In this document: one piece after another, positions 42,252 through 50,989 of the stretch
Numbering within the stretch: the stretch's first letter is position 1
Layout: each line of letters starts with the position of its first letter
Assembly: GCF_030145145.1 (NCBI RefSeq)
Contig: NZ_JAQYWD010000011.1
Span: 1 to 64,000 of the forward strand
Origin: Desulfobacula sp.
GTDB lineage: Bacteria > Desulfobacterota > Desulfobacteria > Desulfobacterales > Desulfobacteraceae
DNA: 64,000 bases
Direction: 5' to 3'
Position numbers and translations under genes: made by a program
The notes under the pieces: generated by a model
The model's database searches: none
What the model was told of the DNA's origin: nothing
The model's input: the letters and a program-made list of their open reading frames with translations, nothing else

Positions 42252-42767
42252 TTGAATCGGATTGTCCTCTCCAGAGACTTCGGTCAAACCGTATGGTTAA
42301 GGTTAATTCTGGTCAGCGGATGTGTTGTTTTCGCTGACCAGATCACCAAGTATTTGATCAAGATCAATTTAGCCGTATATGATCACATCGTTATTGTTGA
42401 AAAATTTTTTAATCTTACCCATATCCTGAATCCCGGCGGTGCGTTTGGTTTTTTTGCGTCCCAGTCCCTTGAAATCCGAAAATTTATTTTTCTGTTCATG
42501 TCGTCCCTGGTTGCTGTTTTTGTCTTGTGGTTCTACAAACGATGTGCCCTTGAATTTGTTTTTCTCTCCTATGGGCTGGCCTTGATTTTTGGTGGTGCCC
42601 TGGGAAACCTGATTGACCGGTTCCGGTATGGCAAGGTCGTTGATTTTTTAGATTTTTATATTGGCTCTGCCCATTGGCCGGCGTTCAACATTGCCGACAG
42701 TGCCATCAGCATTGGCATGTGCATATTGATTTATCATATTCTGTTAAAAAAAATGCCTGAGGTTTAA
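42252..42767 (+). CDS. lspA: Lipoprotein signal peptidase
   Basis: 171 residues from TTG 42252, immediately after ileS. It is an aspartic protease of the inner membrane that removes signal peptides from prolipoproteins. Four transmembrane helices are present. Both active-site regions are kept: GNLIDRFRYGKVVDFLDF (first Asp set) and FNIADSAISIG (second Asp). The ileS-lspA pairing is common in bacteria and supports the call. Confidence 0.95.
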   Translation: MNRIVLSRDFGQTVWLRLILVSGCVVFADQITKYLIKINLAVYDHIVIVEKFFNLTHILNPGGAFGFFASQSLEIRKFIFLFMSSLVAVFVLWFYKRCALEFVFLSYGLALIFGGALGNLIDRFRYGKVVDFLDFYIGSAHWPAFNIADSAISIGMCILIYHILLKKMPEV

Positions 42768-42772
42768 TAGTT

Positions 42773-43546
42773 ATGCATCCGACTCTTTTTCATATCTTCG
42801 GTGTCAAGCTTTACTCCTATGGTCTGTTCGTTGCCCTTGGGTTCATGACAGCCGTATGGGTATCCCAGAAAAATGCCAAACCCCATGGCATATCCCCCCA
42901 GACCATTACGGATATCTTTTTTGTCATCCTGATGTCCGCCCTGATCGGTGCGCGATTGTTGTATATAGTGGTCAATTTTGAGTCGTATCAATCCAACCTC
43001 CTGGGTATTTTCAAGATCTGGGAGGGGGGCCTGGTTTTTTTTGGTGGATTCCTTGCTGCCGTTATCGTTACCCCGGTTTACGTTGGAATGAAACACCTGG
43101 CCGTCTGGAAACTGGCGGATATTATTTCACCCGGCATTGCTTTAGGTCATGCCCTGGGCAGAATCGGCTGTTTTTTTGCCGGATGCTGCTATGGAAAAGC
43201 GTGCAGCCTTCCCTTTGCCATTAAATTTACAAATCCGGAAAGCCTTGCCCCCATTGGGATTTACCTGCACCCAACTCAGATTTACGCGGTAATTTCAAAC
43301 CTGGTCCTGTTTTTTATTCTAATGGCGCTGCAGAAAAGAAAAAAATTTGATGGTATGGTCTTTCTCTGTTATATCATGCTCTATTCTCTGTTCAGATCCA
43401 TCATTGAATTTTTCCGGGGGGACTTTCGGGGGGTGTTCTTTTTTGACTGGATCTCCCTGTCCCAGGGCATTGGATTGATTGTGTCCCTGATAGCCTTTAT
43501 CCTTTTAATCAAACTGTCAAGACCCTTTTATGGCCCCAGCAAATAG
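42773..43546 (+). CDS. lgt: Prolipoprotein diacylglyceryl transferase
   Basis: 257 residues, polytopic membrane enzyme that transfers diacylglycerol to the lipobox Cys of prolipoproteins, the step before LspA. It carries the Lgt signature GHALGRIGCFFAGCCYGK (about residues 124-141), with the essential Arg and Gly residues, plus HPTQIYAVISNL and the late FRSIIEFFRGDFRG. It is placed 5 bp after lspA, a logical pairing. The end overlaps holA by 17 bp. Confidence 0.95.
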   Translation: MHPTLFHIFGVKLYSYGLFVALGFMTAVWVSQKNAKPHGISPQTITDIFFVILMSALIGARLLYIVVNFESYQSNLLGIFKIWEGGLVFFGGFLAAVIVTPVYVGMKHLAVWKLADIISPGIALGHALGRIGCFFAGCCYGKACSLPFAIKFTNPESLAPIGIYLHPTQIYAVISNLVLFFILMALQKRKKFDGMVFLCYIMLYSLFRSIIEFFRGDFRGVFFFDWISLSQGIGLIVSLIAFILLIKLSRPFYGPSK

Positions 43547-44819
43547 TGTCATTAAACATCATCAATTGGGGTCATTTCTCAGTTCGGCCCAACCGGATAC
43601 GATTCCGGGGTTTTTTATAATTCACGGGGAACCCTATCTGATAAAACAGGCGTTTGATACCCTGTCCTCTTTTCTGCTCGGACCGGATCATTCACCGTTT
43701 GCCCTTGAAACCCTGGAAGGGGGATCTGTTTCCATTGGGGATATTATTGAGCAGGTGTCCACGTTTTCTTTTCTTGTTCCCCAAAAAATTGTGGCCGTCA
43801 AAAATATTCCTTTGTTTCAAGCCCCCCAAGGCAGTCAGGACATCAGTTTTTCTTCGTCAGATATTGAGCACCTGGCACAATTTCTTGATGCAGGCCTTCC
43901 CGCAAATCATTTTTTAATCCTGACAACCCCCCATATTGATAAAAGAAAAAAAATTTACAAAAAAATGGCCGACAACGGATGCATCATTGACTGCTCTGTT
44001 GCCTCAGGTGTAAGAAAAGCGGATACGGATGAACAAAAATCGGTCTTGCAGCAGGTTGGTGCTGATATTTTGTCAACCGTTGGCAAAACCATTGACAATA
44101 AAGCTTTTCATGCCCTGGTGGAAATGACAGGATTTAATCTTGATCTTTTTTCCCAAAACCTGGAAAAGCTGATTGTTTATTCCGGAAAGGCCAGTCGTAT
44201 TTTAATTACAGATGTAAAAGCGGTTATTATAAGGGATAAAAAAGACCCGATTTTCAATTTGACCAATGCTGTTTTGGACAAAGATGTTAACCTGTCGATT
44301 ACCTATTTAAATTCACTGTTTAATGACGGTTTTCATCCCCTTCAGATCTTAAAATCCTTTGAAAATCTGATTCGAAAACTGATCCTGGTGAAATGTTTTA
44401 TCCAGGACGTGTATCAACACACACCCGTGCAGTTGAAAAAAATGAATTTTAATTCATTCAAACAGGTAGTGCTTCCCAAAATCGTTCAACATGATCAGCA
44501 AACAATGACAGACTATAAAACCCAGGATGAATATTTAACATCCAACACTGTAAAGAAAAAAAAGGACCCTCCCAACGATCTTTTACTTGCACCCAACCCC
44601 AAGAATCCTTATCCTGTATTCCAAGTATTTCAAAAAGCTGAAAATTTTTCATTAAATGAGCTGAATCAAGCCGTGTTTTTTTTAAGTGATTTAGATTATC
44701 GGCTGAAATCTTCATCTTTTGATGCAAAGACACAAATCGAGAATTTTATCATCAATATCTGCAGAAAAGGAGGGGAGGGGGATGCCGAGAAAGACAAAAA
44801 TCGTCGCCACCATTTCTAA
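43530..44819 (+). CDS. holA: DNA polymerase III delta subunit
   Basis: 429 residues, a little longer than the usual 340. It is the clamp-loader delta subunit that opens the beta sliding clamp. Recognised by FFIIHGEPYLIKQAFDTL at the N-terminus, the LETLEGGSVSIGDIIEQVST region, NHFLILTTPHIDKRKKIYK, and the C-terminal collar helices ending in QIENFIINICRKG. It is a degenerate AAA+ module without Walker residues, as is normal for delta. It overlaps lgt and pyk at its two ends; the extra length is mostly in the region before the last helices (a Lys/Asp-rich insertion). Confidence 0.88.
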   Translation: MAPANSVIKHHQLGSFLSSAQPDTIPGFFIIHGEPYLIKQAFDTLSSFLLGPDHSPFALETLEGGSVSIGDIIEQVSTFSFLVPQKIVAVKNIPLFQAPQGSQDISFSSSDIEHLAQFLDAGLPANHFLILTTPHIDKRKKIYKKMADNGCIIDCSVASGVRKADTDEQKSVLQQVGADILSTVGKTIDNKAFHALVEMTGFNLDLFSQNLEKLIVYSGKASRILITDVKAVIIRDKKDPIFNLTNAVLDKDVNLSITYLNSLFNDGFHPLQILKSFENLIRKLILVKCFIQDVYQHTPVQLKKMNFNSFKQVVLPKIVQHDQQTMTDYKTQDEYLTSNTVKKKKDPPNDLLLAPNPKNPYPVFQVFQKAENFSLNELNQAVFFLSDLDYRLKSSSFDAKTQIENFIINICRKGGEGDAEKDKNRRHHF

Positions 44820-46209
44820 TTTAAATTGTTCGTCGAATTTTATTAAAGGCCTGTATTGGGCCGGCATGAATGTGGTGCGGTTGAATACCGCGCACATGAC
44901 CCATGAGGATGCACTCGAAGTGATCCAAAACACCAGACAGGTGTCGGATAAGATAGGACTTCTGCTGGATACCAAGGGTCCTGAAATCAGAACCTGTGAT
45001 TGTGTTTCCCCCCTGGCGGTAAAATATGGCGATACCATACGGATTAAAGGGGCACCGGGTGAACGCTCAAACAATGATATCATCTGCGTGTCATATGCGC
45101 ATTTTGTAGCAGATGTTCCCATGGGCAGTTCTATTTTGATTGATGATGGGGATATTGCCCTGGCGGTCATGGAAAAGAACGCTGAGTATTTAACCTGCCA
45201 TGTGGAAAATGACGGCGTGATTAAACCCCGGAAAAGTATCAATATCCCTTCGGTTCATGTGACCCTTCCGGCGCTGAGCGAAAAGGATAAAGGCTTTATC
45301 AGGTTTGCCGCTGATCATAACCTGGATTTTATTGCCCATTCTTTTGTGAGAAACAAAGAGGATGTCATGGCGGTCCAGAAAATTTTAGATGAAAAAAAGT
45401 CTACCATAAAAATTATTGCAAAGATTGAAAATGCCCAGGGGGTTGAAAATTTGTCGGAAATTCTTGATCATGCCTATGGGGTGATGATCGCAAGGGGAGA
45501 CCTGGCCGTTGAAATCCCCACAGAACAAATCCCGTTGATCCAGAAAAAAATTGTCAAAGACTGCATGGAAAAAAGAAAACCCGTCATTGTTGCCACCCAG
45601 ATGCTGCACTCCATGATTGAATCCCCCCGACCCACAAGGGCAGAGGTGTCTGATGTGGCCAATGCCTGCCTGGATCATACCGATGCCCTCATGCTGTCCG
45701 GGGAAACAGCCAGTGGCAAATATCCTGAAGTGGCGGTGAGAACCATGGCAAAGATTGCCCAGGAAGTTGAGAGCAAGAAGAGTAGTTTTATTAATGTCCC
45801 CTATACCCTTGAAAATAAAATAACCGCTTACCTTGCCAAATCAGCTGTTAAAGCCGCGTTAAGACTGAACATAAAAGCCATTGTGGCGGATTCCCTGACC
45901 GGAAAAACCATTTGTGCCCTGGCCGCTTACAGGGGAGACAGTCCCATATATGCCCAGGTATATGACAAAAGCGTGATGCGGCAGCTCTCCTTGTCCTTTG
46001 GGGTGTTTGCCGACCATATTCCCTTGACCAGTGCCGGTGAAAATCCCTTGAAGCAATCCATCTGCAGGCTGATTGATGAAAAACACTTTATGGACGAGGA
46101 CCTGATCATTGTCCTGGCCGGCAGTTTTGGGGTCAAACACGGTGTTTCCTATATGGAAATCAGTACTGCTAAAAACTTTAAAGGAAATTGTACCCTAAAT
46201 ATCAAATAG
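44782..46209 (+). CDS. pyk: Pyruvate kinase
   Basis: 475 residues from ATG 44782 behind GGAGGGG; an earlier in-frame ATG at 44719 sits deep in holA. Catalyses PEP + ADP to pyruvate + ATP. It has LLLDTKGPEIRT, KIENAQGVENL (catalytic Lys), MIARGDLAVEIP and the signature ATQMLHSMIESPRPTRAEVS. The stretch usually RLNFSHG reads RLNTAHM here, so the Ser that helps hold the monovalent cation is Ala, while the Glu tied to K+ dependence (GPEIR) is kept. The C-terminal allosteric domain is complete. It converges on lipA with a 15-bp overlap. Confidence 0.93.
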   Translation: MPRKTKIVATISNLNCSSNFIKGLYWAGMNVVRLNTAHMTHEDALEVIQNTRQVSDKIGLLLDTKGPEIRTCDCVSPLAVKYGDTIRIKGAPGERSNNDIICVSYAHFVADVPMGSSILIDDGDIALAVMEKNAEYLTCHVENDGVIKPRKSINIPSVHVTLPALSEKDKGFIRFAADHNLDFIAHSFVRNKEDVMAVQKILDEKKSTIKIIAKIENAQGVENLSEILDHAYGVMIARGDLAVEIPTEQIPLIQKKIVKDCMEKRKPVIVATQMLHSMIESPRPTRAEVSDVANACLDHTDALMLSGETASGKYPEVAVRTMAKIAQEVESKKSSFINVPYTLENKITAYLAKSAVKAALRLNIKAIVADSLTGKTICALAAYRGDSPIYAQVYDKSVMRQLSLSFGVFADHIPLTSAGENPLKQSICRLIDEKHFMDEDLIIVLAGSFGVKHGVSYMEISTAKNFKGNCTLNIK

Positions 46210-47064
46210 ATCCTGGGCCTGGTAGGAACTTCGAACAAAAGGGCCTGCTGCTATTCGTTTAAATCCGATTTGCCGGGCAATGTGTTCAAGCTGCTGAAAT
46301 TCATCCGGGGAATAATATTTTTGAACGTTTAGATGGGCTCTTGTGGGCTGAAGATATTGACCCAGTGTGATGATGTCACAGCCATGATCAAACAGATCTG
46401 CCAGGGTCTGTTCCAGTGCTGCCGTGGTTTCCCCCAACCCCACCATGATCCCTGATTTCACCGGCATGGCAGGGTCAATGGCCTTAACATTCTGCAGCAG
46501 ATCAAGAGACTGCTGATAATTGGCCTCAGGTCTTGCCATCGGATAAAGAGAGGGAACCGTTTCAATATTATGGTTCACCACATCCGGATTTGCACATACA
46601 ACTATTTTTAGCGCCGCCATATTTCCCTGGAAATCAGGAATCAGGACCTCTACTTTCGGGTCGTCCGGCAGAACGGATTTTATGGCATGGATGGTATTCG
46701 CAAAATGGGTGGCACCACCATCCTCAAGATCATCCCTTGTAACTGAGGTCACCACGACATAGGTTAACTTTAAATCAAGGGCAGCTTTGGCCACCCGCAT
46801 GGGTTCTTCTGGATCAACGGGCAGGGGGGCGCCCCAGGACACATTACAGAACCGGCAGTTTCGGGTGCAGTCAGATCCCAGGATCATAAAGGTGGCAGTA
46901 TCTTTGGAAAAACATTCAAACATGTTGGGGCAATTGGCTTCCTGGCAGACAGTCTTTAACCCGGATGTTGACAAGAGGTTCCTGACCCGTTGATACTCCC
47001 CGCCCTGGGGAAGCGATTTTTTCAACCACCAAGGTTTTCCTTTTCGTTTTTTTTCAATAGACAT
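46195..47064 (-). CDS. lipA: Lipoyl synthase
   Basis: 289 residues, radical SAM enzyme that inserts two sulfurs into octanoyl-protein. Both clusters are present: the auxiliary C-x4-C-x5-C set in CQEANCPNMFECF and the radical SAM C-x3-C-x2-C in CTRNCRFCNV. The C-terminal R-S-S-Y motif, whose Ser ligates the auxiliary cluster, reads VRSSYQA. It is the last gene of the minus-strand glycine-cleavage/lipoate operon, 6 bp after lipB, and it supplies the cofactor for GcvH. Confidence 0.96.
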   Translation of the reverse strand: MSIEKKRKGKPWWLKKSLPQGGEYQRVRNLLSTSGLKTVCQEANCPNMFECFSKDTATFMILGSDCTRNCRFCNVSWGAPLPVDPEEPMRVAKAALDLKLTYVVVTSVTRDDLEDGGATHFANTIHAIKSVLPDDPKVEVLIPDFQGNMAALKIVVCANPDVVNHNIETVPSLYPMARPEANYQQSLDLLQNVKAIDPAMPVKSGIMVGLGETTAALEQTLADLFDHGCDIITLGQYLQPTRAHLNVQKYYSPDEFQQLEHIARQIGFKRIAAGPFVRSSYQAQDLFDI

Positions 47065-47070
47065 TGGTTC

Positions 47071-47787
47071 TTAACTCGTTTCTTTTTTTCTAATCGAATA
47101 GTCGAATACAGTTGAAAAATGTTGTATAAAAGCCGTTTTTATTTGATCCATTGACAGAGTGTCCGTGTCTGGGCCGCAACTCGACCCGGATTTGACCAAT
47201 TCCTTTTCAATGGAGGTGATGGAGATATCGCTGAGCCCGCAGGGATGAATCCATGAAAAAGGTTCAAGGTCAGGGGTGATGTTCATGGCCAGCCCATGAA
47301 TGGAGATACCTCTTTTAATGGAGATGCCGACACTCCCGATCTTAGCATTCTCCACCCACATGCCATGATTTTTTGGGTTTCGGTCTGCAGGAATGTTAAA
47401 CGCCAATGCGGTTTGTTTCATGATTTCTTCAAGACCATGGACATACTCTTTTACCCCCAGTCGGTTTCGTTCAAGATCAACAATGGGGTACAGGACGGCC
47501 TGACCTGGGCCATGATAGGTAATATTTCCACCGCGATCCGTTTGGACCAGATCAATGTTTTTTTCGCGTAAAAAGTTTCGGGATACGCCCAGGTTTTCCA
47601 GTCCCCCTCTTTTTCCAAGGGTGAAAACCGACGGGTGTTCCACAAAAAATATCCGGTCCTCAAGGAGCGGTTGATTCATCTTTGAGTGTAAGGTCTCCAA
47701 TTGAAAATCAAGCGCTTTTCTGTAGTCCAGCAGATCAAGATCGATGAATACCGCAGAGCGCCTGGCCCGGTTTATCCTCTCAGGCAT
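47071..47787 (-). CDS. lipB: Lipoyl(octanoyl) transferase
   Basis: 238 residues. Transfers octanoate from acyl carrier protein to GcvH and other lipoyl domains before LipA acts. It has RGGNITYHGPGQAVLYPI (about residues 84-101), the GSVGISIKRGISIHGLAMN segment with the catalytic Lys, and the catalytic Cys in HPCGLSD. The start overlaps the end of gcvPB by 16 bp, with AAGGAAG just upstream. Confidence 0.95.
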   Translation of the reverse strand: MPERINRARRSAVFIDLDLLDYRKALDFQLETLHSKMNQPLLEDRIFFVEHPSVFTLGKRGGLENLGVSRNFLREKNIDLVQTDRGGNITYHGPGQAVLYPIVDLERNRLGVKEYVHGLEEIMKQTALAFNIPADRNPKNHGMWVENAKIGSVGISIKRGISIHGLAMNITPDLEPFSWIHPCGLSDISITSIEKELVKSGSSCGPDTDTLSMDQIKTAFIQHFSTVFDYSIRKKETS

Positions 47788-49229
47788 GGCTTCCTTGCTG
47801 CCGTGACTTCGTCCAGCCGTGTGACCTTGGGCCGAAGGGGTGCTGTTTTTAATTTTTCAGGATTCTCCTTTGCTTCCTTGGCAATGGCTTTTACCGCGTC
47901 AATAAATTGATCAATATCTTCTTTTGATTCGGTTTCCGTGGGTTCAACCATAAATGCACCATCCACAACCATGGGAAAGTATACAGTGGGCGGATGAAAC
48001 CCGAAATCCAGTAGTCGTTTTGCCATATCCATGGTGGTAATGTGCGTCTCTTTTTGAAATAGATCATTAAATACACATTCATGCATACAGGGTCTGTCAT
48101 AGGGCAGGTTAAGCGTGCCTTTCAAACTCTCTTTGATATAATTGGCATTGAGGACGGCCAGTTTGCTGGCATCGGCAAGTCCTTTGGCGCCCATGGACAG
48201 GATATAGGAATAGGCCCTGACCATCACACCAAAATGTCCGTAAAAGGTATGGATTCTGCCGATGGTATCCGGACAGTCTGTAACCCACTCATAGGTATCT
48301 AATTTTTTTATAATTCTGGGGATGGGTAGAAAGGGTTCAAGGGCCTTGACAACCGCCACCGGTCCTGATCCCGGACCACCGCCGCCATGGGGGGTTGAAA
48401 AGGTTTTATGAAGATTTAAATGAAGGATGTCAATACCGACTTCACCGGGTTTGACAATACCCATTATGGCATTCATATTGGCGCCGTCGCCATACACGAG
48501 CCCGCCCTTGGAATGGACAATATCGGCGATTTCTCGGATATTGGATTCAAACAGTCCCAGGGTATTGGGATTGGTGACCATGATCCCGGCCGTATCTTCA
48601 TCCATAATGGCTGCCACGGCTTCCGGTTCGAGGATACCATTTTTACCGGATTTGATATTCACGGATTCATATCCGCAAAGACTGGCACTGGCTGGGTTGG
48701 TGCCATGGGCCGTGTCCGGGATAATAATTTTCGAACGCTGTCGACCGTTTTTTGCATGAAAGGCATGGATCATGAGCATGCCGGTAAATTCACCATGGGC
48801 GCCAGCGGCCGGTTGAAGGGTCACTGCATCAAATCCGGTTATTTTCGCCAGATAGTGCTCAAGGTTCGCCATCAGTTTTAATGCCCCTTGGGAAAACATA
48901 TCCCCGGCGAACGGGTGGGCAGCGGCAAACCCTTGTCGGGCCGCCTGTACTTCATTGGTTTTGGGATTATATTTCATGGTACACGACCCCAGGGGGTACA
49001 TACCGGAATCCACCCCAAAATTCCACTGGGAAAGGCGGGTGTAGTGCCGGACCACATCCAGCTCGGACAACTGGGGAAGGTCAGGGGCATCCCCTGTAAG
49101 GTGTTCATCCAGCAGTGTCCGTTCAACATCCGGCTTTGGCAAGGACATGGCACACCGTCCTTTACGACTTTTATCCCACAGCAGCGGTTCATTGAAAATA
49201 AGGCCGCTTGTTCCAGGTTGCTCGTTCAT
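47772..49229 (-). CDS. gcvPB: Glycine decarboxylase P-protein, subunit 2
   Basis: 485 residues, the PLP-binding half of a split P-protein. The Schiff-base Lys lies in HLNLHKTFSTPHGGGGPGSG, preceded by the conserved GDGANMNAIMG. N-terminal GTSGLIFNEPLLWDKSRKGR is typical of this subunit. It forms an alpha2beta2 enzyme with GcvPA. The split form is common in anaerobes and Gram-positives. AAGGAGGTG precedes its ATG, which overlaps the gcvPA stop by one base (TAATG). Confidence 0.96.
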   Translation of the reverse strand: MNEQPGTSGLIFNEPLLWDKSRKGRCAMSLPKPDVERTLLDEHLTGDAPDLPQLSELDVVRHYTRLSQWNFGVDSGMYPLGSCTMKYNPKTNEVQAARQGFAAAHPFAGDMFSQGALKLMANLEHYLAKITGFDAVTLQPAAGAHGEFTGMLMIHAFHAKNGRQRSKIIIPDTAHGTNPASASLCGYESVNIKSGKNGILEPEAVAAIMDEDTAGIMVTNPNTLGLFESNIREIADIVHSKGGLVYGDGANMNAIMGIVKPGEVGIDILHLNLHKTFSTPHGGGGPGSGPVAVVKALEPFLPIPRIIKKLDTYEWVTDCPDTIGRIHTFYGHFGVMVRAYSYILSMGAKGLADASKLAVLNANYIKESLKGTLNLPYDRPCMHECVFNDLFQKETHITTMDMAKRLLDFGFHPPTVYFPMVVDGAFMVEPTETESKEDIDQFIDAVKAIAKEAKENPEKLKTAPLRPKVTRLDEVTAARKPCLRG

Positions 49230-50563
49230 TATTTCACCTCCTTTGCCAGTTGATCGATATCTTTTTTTGAAAGGGTTTCCGTTGCGCAGAACAGATAATG
49301 GTGTTTGAGTTCAGGATAGAACGGTTCAAGATTCATTCCGGCAAAAATGCATTTATCCTGAATCAAGGCCGTCCTTTTTTGTTCAAACCCCTTCGGCGCC
49401 TTGAGGACAAATTCATTGAAAAAAGGTGTCTCATATACTGATTCAAAACCTGCCGTTAAAAGACTTTCTTTTAGATAGTGGGCTTTATCATGATTCTGCT
49501 GGGCAATTTCCCGGATGCCGATTTTACCTACAGTGGCAAGGTACATGGCCGCTGCCATGGCGTTGAGTCCATTGTTGGAACAAATATTGGAAGAGGCTTT
49601 TTCTCTCCTGATATGCTGCTCCCGGGTGGCCAGGGTCAATACAAACCCTTGGTCACCATTGGTATCATGGGTTTTTCCAATCAATCGCCCGGGAAGGTTT
49701 CTCATTTGTTTTTGCGTACCGGCAAGCAATCCCAGACCCGGGCCGCCAAATGATTTGGCAAGGCCTAAACTCTGGCCTTCGCCAGCCACCAGATCTGCAC
49801 CAAAGCTGCCCGGTGTTTTTAAAAGACCATAGGCCATTGCCTCGGTAAAAGAGACGATAAACAAACTTTTTTTAACGTCGGCAATGGCTTTTACAGCGGC
49901 TAAATCTTCTATGTTACCCAAAAAATTCGGAGACTGAATGGCAATGCCGGCAATGTCCTCCATACCTGCTAAGGCGGTGAGATCTGTTCGCCCCTCTGGT
50001 GTATAAGGAATTTCAACCATTTCGTAGCCCGAAGGGCTGATGTAGGTCTGAATGATCTGTCTGTGGCTGGGATGAACCAGGGCCGAAACGGCAATTCTGC
50101 GGACTTTTTTACTCGTCCTTAAGGCAATCAGCGTGGCTTCTGCCAGGGCTGTCCCGCAATCATAATGGGATGCCGTTGCAATGTCCATGCCCAAAAGCGC
50201 TGTCACCATGGTCTGAAATTCATAGATGCCCTGAAGGGTTCCCTGGCTGACTTCCGGTTGATAGGGCGTATACGCAGTCATAAATTCAGACCGTGAAATC
50301 AAATAGGGGATAATAGCAGGAATATAATGGTCATATCGGCCCGCACCGATGAAGCATTTATAATCCTTACACGCAATGTTCTCGGAAGCAAGTGCTTCCA
50401 TATGGGTATTGAGTTCCCATTCAGACAAGCTTTCCGGAATATCAATACCGTCCTTTGTTTTGAGATTATCGGGTATGCAGTCAAACAGGTCTTCAAGGCA
50501 GGATTGTCCTGTGACCTTTAGCATACTTTCGATATCTTCCGTGGTGTGGGGGAGATAACGCAT
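49229..50563 (-). CDS. gcvPA: Glycine decarboxylase P-protein, subunit 1
   Basis: 444 residues, N-terminal half of the split P-protein. It begins MRYLPHTTEDIESMLKVTG as usual and contains FIGAGRYDHYIPAII, YTPYQPEVSQGTLQGIYEFQ and ASHYDCGTALAEATLIALR, all standard for GcvPA. It lacks the PLP Lys, as expected. It lies 6 bp downstream of gcvH. Confidence 0.96.
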   Translation of the reverse strand: MRYLPHTTEDIESMLKVTGQSCLEDLFDCIPDNLKTKDGIDIPESLSEWELNTHMEALASENIACKDYKCFIGAGRYDHYIPAIIPYLISRSEFMTAYTPYQPEVSQGTLQGIYEFQTMVTALLGMDIATASHYDCGTALAEATLIALRTSKKVRRIAVSALVHPSHRQIIQTYISPSGYEMVEIPYTPEGRTDLTALAGMEDIAGIAIQSPNFLGNIEDLAAVKAIADVKKSLFIVSFTEAMAYGLLKTPGSFGADLVAGEGQSLGLAKSFGGPGLGLLAGTQKQMRNLPGRLIGKTHDTNGDQGFVLTLATREQHIRREKASSNICSNNGLNAMAAAMYLATVGKIGIREIAQQNHDKAHYLKESLLTAGFESVYETPFFNEFVLKAPKGFEQKRTALIQDKCIFAGMNLEPFYPELKHHYLFCATETLSKKDIDQLAKEVK

Positions 50564-50569
50564 GGCTTT

Positions 50570-50968
50570 TTATCCTTTCAGCATGTCAAGGTAAGCGGTT
50601 TTGTCCATAAGGGTATCCATCTGGGAGATGTCCGACGGTGTTAACTTGATGAGCCACCCGGTGTCATAACAAGAGTCATTCACCAGTTCAGGGGCATCTT
50701 CAAGTGCTGCATTGATCTCCACAATCTCTCCGGCGATGGGCAGATAAATTTCAGAAACCGCTTTGACAGATTCCACACTGCCAAACTCATCCCCCTGGTC
50801 AAATTCATCACCGACTTCCGGAAGTTCGACAAAAACGATCTCCCCCAGCTGGTCCTGGGCATAATCATTAATGCCAATGGTGACAATATCACCGGAAAGT
50901 TTTGCCCACTCATGATCTTTTGTGTACTTCACATCATCCGGTAAGTTAAGATCCTTCATTTCTTTCAT
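50570..50968 (-). CDS. gcvH: Glycine cleavage H-protein
   Basis: 132 residues from ATG 50968, five bases after GGAGG; a TTG at 50980 is in frame but overlaps the Shine-Dalgarno. Carrier of the aminomethyl group on lipoyl-lysine: the modified Lys is in FGSVESVKAVSEIYLP. The short YTKDHEWAKL start and C-terminal GWLIKLTPSD are standard. It is the substrate of LipB and LipA encoded downstream. Confidence 0.96.
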   Translation of the reverse strand: MKEMKDLNLPDDVKYTKDHEWAKLSGDIVTIGINDYAQDQLGEIVFVELPEVGDEFDQGDEFGSVESVKAVSEIYLPIAGEIVEINAALEDAPELVNDSCYDTGWLIKLTPSDISQMDTLMDKTAYLDMLKG

Positions 50969-50989
50969 GCGAGCCTCCAATCATAAATG

